The position numbers and the translations under genes were made by a program. From the NCBI GenBank assembly GCA_963747315.1, contig CAVVEQ010000006.1, forward strand, positions 124,001 to 188,000: a stretch of DNA of 64,000 bases, in the 5' to 3' direction. This DNA comes from CAVVEQ01 sp963747315. GTDB taxonomy: Bacteria; Chloroflexota; Anaerolineae; Anaerolineales; Anaerolineaceae. Below, one piece after another: positions 60,650 to 64,000 of this stretch (within the stretch, counting starts at the first letter, position 1; the number at the start of each line of letters is the position of its first letter). A model generated the notes under the pieces. It was not told the DNA's origin. It saw only the letters and a program-made list of their open reading frames with translations, and searched no databases.

Positions 60650-61040
60650 GATCCAGAATCGACCCGGGGAGTATTTTTTGTGCCCGGGATAATATTCATC
60701 CCGGTTCCGCGAACTGTGCGTTTCCCCTTTAGGCTTTTGTGTAATGATTGATATGTCCTACCAGATAACCACTTTGCTGGAATATCTATGTAGTTGAGAA
60801 TCCTTACTCTCCGATAATGATTCCCTAATAATAACTCAATCACGGAGAAAAACTATTCACCTGGCTCAGGTGTACTAGATTATTTAGGGTAGAAATCTCT
60901 AAGCATTTACTTTTTTTTAAACACCTTGCTAGATTTCATAGTCAAATAATACCAAAAGAGGTTGGTTGTAACCCCTCAAAAAGATCTCGATGCTGGAACG
61001 TCTCCATACAAAAGTCGAAAGAAATCGATAGTTGTTATAG
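60650..61040. other. Non-coding AT-rich gap
   Basis: About 390 bp without a convincing gene in either direction. It is AT-rich from ~60730 on. A short repeat of CCCGGG/ATCCCGG elements occurs near 60662-60705. No RNA gene or mobile-element end is recognised. Confidence 0.5.
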
Positions 61041-61082
61041 AAAAATCCCCAAAAATCTTATGAAGGATTGTGGGGATTTTCT
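61041..61082 (-). terminator. Terminator of the Ig/FN3-repeat protein gene
   Basis: AAAATCCCCA/TGGGGATTTT, 10-bp stem, with T-runs on both sides, 26 nt after the minus-strand stop at 61108. Confidence 0.85.
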
Positions 61083-61107
61083 TTGGTTTATTTGTCGATT
61101 ATTCGAT

Positions 61108-64000
61108 TTATGGCGTAATTGAAACATCGTCCAAGTAGAAGTTGCTATAATTAGTATTGATCATATCTGATACGAATTCTAATTCGATATTTTGACCAAG
61201 ATAATCGACCAGATCCATTTCACGTTGAACCCAACCACCCGTATTATTGTCTTGACATAGGTCAAACGTCAAGATGGGATCATCATTAACTATTACATAC
61301 GCATAATCGTATCCACATTCTTCTTCCTCTGAGTCAATCCAATACCAGAAGGATAATTTTCGAAATTCTCCTGAAATCTCAATATTTGATTGGCGGAGAT
61401 AATAATGATAGTGATTTAATCTATCAATCATACAGACGTAATTATTGCCGCTATGGGCATTTGCGCCTGTACAAATTCCACTCAAACCTGAATCGGTTGT
61501 CCAATTCCAATAAGCCATGCCATTTTCAAAACTACCGTTACGGGGAGGTGGTAGGATAGTGATGACTCGCGAGGCACTCCACTCTCCCCAGTTCGAAGCT
61601 GCATCTCTTGCTCTCACCTGCCAGAACCAGGTGCCGATATTCATATCAGGGGTAGGTTTGTAATTGAGAACTGTTAGCACCGGAGAGAGATAGGTGTTAC
61701 CGTTACCATCAAAATATTTATATTGATATGCATTTGCACCTACTGAAGCCTTCCAGCTGAATGTCGGTGTAGTGAGTGTATAAAATGCGTTGTTGCCTGG
61801 AGAATTTATTGCTGGAGGTGAGGGTGGGGCTGTATCCACAGTGAATGACCGGTAGGTCGACCAGGCACCAGGTATATCTAAATAGTTGATCGCCCTCACC
61901 TTCCAGTAATGTAACCCGTCGGGGAGAAGTTCCGCAGTGTAGGTTAGCACACCCGGGTCAAGCGTTACGTTTTGTTCCAGGGTGCTGAACGAGCTTGTCT
62001 TGCTGATCCATAACTGGTATTTCACTCCGTTCGTCACCGAATTCCAATTGAGTGTAGGGGTAGTATCGTTCGTGATGAGCCCCGAGGCCGGTGATGTCAA
62101 CGCTGGAGCCACGGGTAAAGCCGGGGTGACCGTGAACAAGTAAGCAGGGGTCCAGTTCCCCCACCCGCCAGCAGTCCTCACCAGCATGCGCCAGTAGTAT
62201 TTCCCGTACCCAAGGGCAGTTATCGGGGTATAGCTGGTTGAAACTGGACGGTTCAGATCAATTGCGGTTGAATCAAACAAACTGGAATCATCCACCTGGA
62301 TCCTGTATTCCAGTGCCCCAGAAGCAGCTCCCCAGGTGAACGCTGGTTTGGTGTTGGTCGTATAAGATCCATTCGCCGGTGTCTTGAGGATGTTAACCAC
62401 GAACGGTCTTGATGCTGACCATCCGGATGGATTCCCAGCTGCATCAATTGCCCGTGCCCGCCAATATGCGGTACCAAACGGAAGGGCTTGACCAGCAGTA
62501 AGAGTGTAGGATGTGGTTGTTTTTGTTACATCCACAAGGGGTGTGGTAAAGTCGTCAGCAATATTCACCTGGAACTGGTAATACTTGGCTCCTGAAACAG
62601 TGCTAACTATTAGTTTAGGAATCGTGGTATTCACCGTACCGCCGTTTGATGGTAGTTGAAGGCTGGGTAATGCTGGTGGGGCTGTATCCACAGTGAATGA
62701 CCGGTAGGTCGACCAGGCACCAGGTATATCTAAATAGTTGATCGCCCTCACCTTCCAGTAATGTAACCCGTCGGGGAGAAGTTCCGCAGTGTAGGTTAGC
62801 ACACCCGGGTCAAGCGTTACGTTTTGTTCCAGGGTGCTGAACGAGCTTGTCTTGCTGATCCATAACTGGTATTTCACTCCGTTCGTCACCGAATTCCAGT
62901 TGAGTGTAGGGGTAGTATCGTTCGTGATGAGCCCCGAGGCCGGTGATGTCAACGCTGGAGCCACGGGTAAAGCCGGGGTGACCGTGAACAAGTAAGCAGG
63001 GGTCCAGTTCCCCCACCCGCCAGCAGTCCTCACCAGCATGCGCCAGTAGTATTTCCCGTACCCAAGGGCAGTTATCGGGGTATAGCTGGTTGAAACTGGA
63101 CGGTTCAGATCAATTGCGGTTGAATCAAACAAACTGGAATCATCCACCTGGATCCTGTATTCCAGTGCCCCAGAAGCAGCTCCCCAGGTGAACGCTGGTT
63201 TGGTGTTGGTCGTATAAGATCCATTCGCCGGTGTCTTGAGGATGTTTAACCACGAACGGTCTTGATGCTGACCATCCGGATGGATTCCCAGCTGCATCAA
63301 TTGCCCGTGCCCGCCAATATGCGGTACCAAACGGAAGGGCTTGACCAGCAGTAAGAGTGTAGGATGTGGTTGTTTTTGTTACATCCACAAGGGGTGTGGT
63401 AAAGTCGTCAGCAATATTCACCTGGAACTGGTAATACTTGGCTCCTGAAACAGTGCTAACTATAAAAGTAGGGGTGGCTGTCAGAACAACTGCATTATTC
63501 GTCGGTGCATTCATGTTCGGGATCGTAGGACTGGTGGTATCTACGGTGATATACCTGCTCAATGACCATTTTCCTGGAACATTCAGCGGGTTGAATGCCC
63601 TTACCCTCCAGTAGTATTTGCCGTCTGGCAAATCGTTGGTGAGATAACTCATGCTCAGGTCCGTGGGATGCAGCGGAGTAAGTCCGTTTATGTTTCTTTC
63701 CACAGAAGAAAAGGTTGAGCTCTTACTGATCATCAGTTCATATTTGGCACCACCATGCACAGTAGCCCACCCAAAAGTAATGTCATTCTCTTTGGTGAGC
63801 AACCCGCTCGCTGGGGTACTCAACACCGGAGGATCCAATTCCGGCGATGGAATGATGAAGGACCAGGTCGAAGACCACGCTCCATTGCTCGTCCCCGTTA
63901 TCGGTCGATAGCGCCAGTAGAGGTAACTCCAAGTCGGAAGGTTTTCAACAACTTCGTAACTTGATGTTTGTGTGACCTTGTCGATAATGTTCGTTTGGAA
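61108..64000 (-). CDS. Large Ig/FN3-repeat surface protein with C-terminal jelly-roll domain (partial, one frame break)
   Basis: The frame is open at the right edge, so the N-terminus is missing; over 960 aa are visible. It is a chain of ~95-residue Ig/FN3-like modules (NDTTPTLNWNSVTNGVKYQL, then HYWKVRAINYLDIPGAWSTY and RSFTVDTAPP). The last ~145 residues, starting NGSFENGMAYWNWTTDSGL, look like a beta-sandwich carbohydrate-binding domain. The frame breaks at 63243-63246: one copy reads VVNILKTPANGS, the other VVKHPQDTGEW because of one extra T in the plus-strand run. Two modules are repeated almost identically (852-bp period). Probably an extracellular binding protein. Confidence 0.8.
61824..63470. 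repeat. Near-perfect 852-bp tandem duplication inside the Ig/FN3 gene
   Basis: 61824-62618 and 62676-63470 align with an 852-bp offset. In the stretches compared only an A/G change (near 62048/62900) and the one-T insertion at ~63244 were seen. The duplicated unit encodes 284 aa. It is either a very recent duplication or an assembly effect. Confidence 0.88.

Overview
The window looks like a chromosomal piece from an Anaerolineae-like member of the Chloroflexota. This is inferred from gene content and not proven: many lipoproteins with Thr/Pro-rich linkers, LysM-M23 wall peptidases, YkuD transpeptidases, a DUF4349 lipoprotein, a mycobacterial-type inositol-phosphate synthase, and compact GC-rich genes with frequent ATGA overlaps. 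There is no phage module, CRISPR array or transposase.

Layout. 1-5.3 kb: partial HhH protein, tRNA-Ser, tungstate ABC transporter (tupA-tupC-tupB) with a divergent GntR/periplasmic-binding-like regulator, and an MFS transporter. 5.3-6.55 kb: a small AT-rich islet between an intact tRNA-Pro and a broken copy of its 3' half; its only gene is a repeat-bearing SH3 lipoprotein. 6.6-15.7 kb: GAF histidine kinase, ino1, HIT protein, three tandem LysM-M23 peptidases, MFS exporter. 15.7-22.95 kb: a long minus-strand run holding selA, an M24 peptidase, two paralogous membrane proteins, tsaD, an ECF sigma/zinc anti-sigma pair, a two-thioredoxin-fold protein disulfide oxidoreductase and an OsmC peroxidase. 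23-31.5 kb: SAM riboswitch, metH, a homocysteine methyltransferase/MTHFR fusion, coaX, coaBC, a phosphoesterase. 31.5-42 kb: DUF4349 lipoprotein, exonuclease-DinG helicase, envelope genes (amidase, two L,D-transpeptidases), thioredoxin-TPR. 42-51.2 kb: a giant beta-helix surface protein, sugar-binding and LamG-like lipoproteins, an RNA methyltransferase, DUF554. 51.3-60.6 kb: gyrB, membrane proteins, JAMM protease, plsY, an MBL hydrolase, an amino-acid ABC transporter, a PHP phosphoesterase, tRNA-Leu. 61.1 kb to the end: a partial Ig/FN3-repeat surface protein with a near-perfect 852-bp duplication.

The most interesting element is at 16104-16770. The disulfide oxidoreductase has an in-frame TGA exactly where the first Cys of its second CxxC should be, giving UPYC. 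A 6-bp hairpin starts 11 nt downstream, with the geometry of a bacterial SECIS. selA lies about 4.5 kb upstream on the same strand. The gene is followed by an OsmC peroxidase and preceded by a sigma factor/HxxxCxxC anti-sigma pair, which together look like a selenium-dependent thiol-stress operon.

A caveat applies throughout. At least fourteen single-base frame breaks interrupt otherwise well-conserved genes. Thirteen of them look like one extra base, several in short homopolymers. This pattern suggests sequence error more than gene decay. Affected genes are annotated as one CDS spanning the break.
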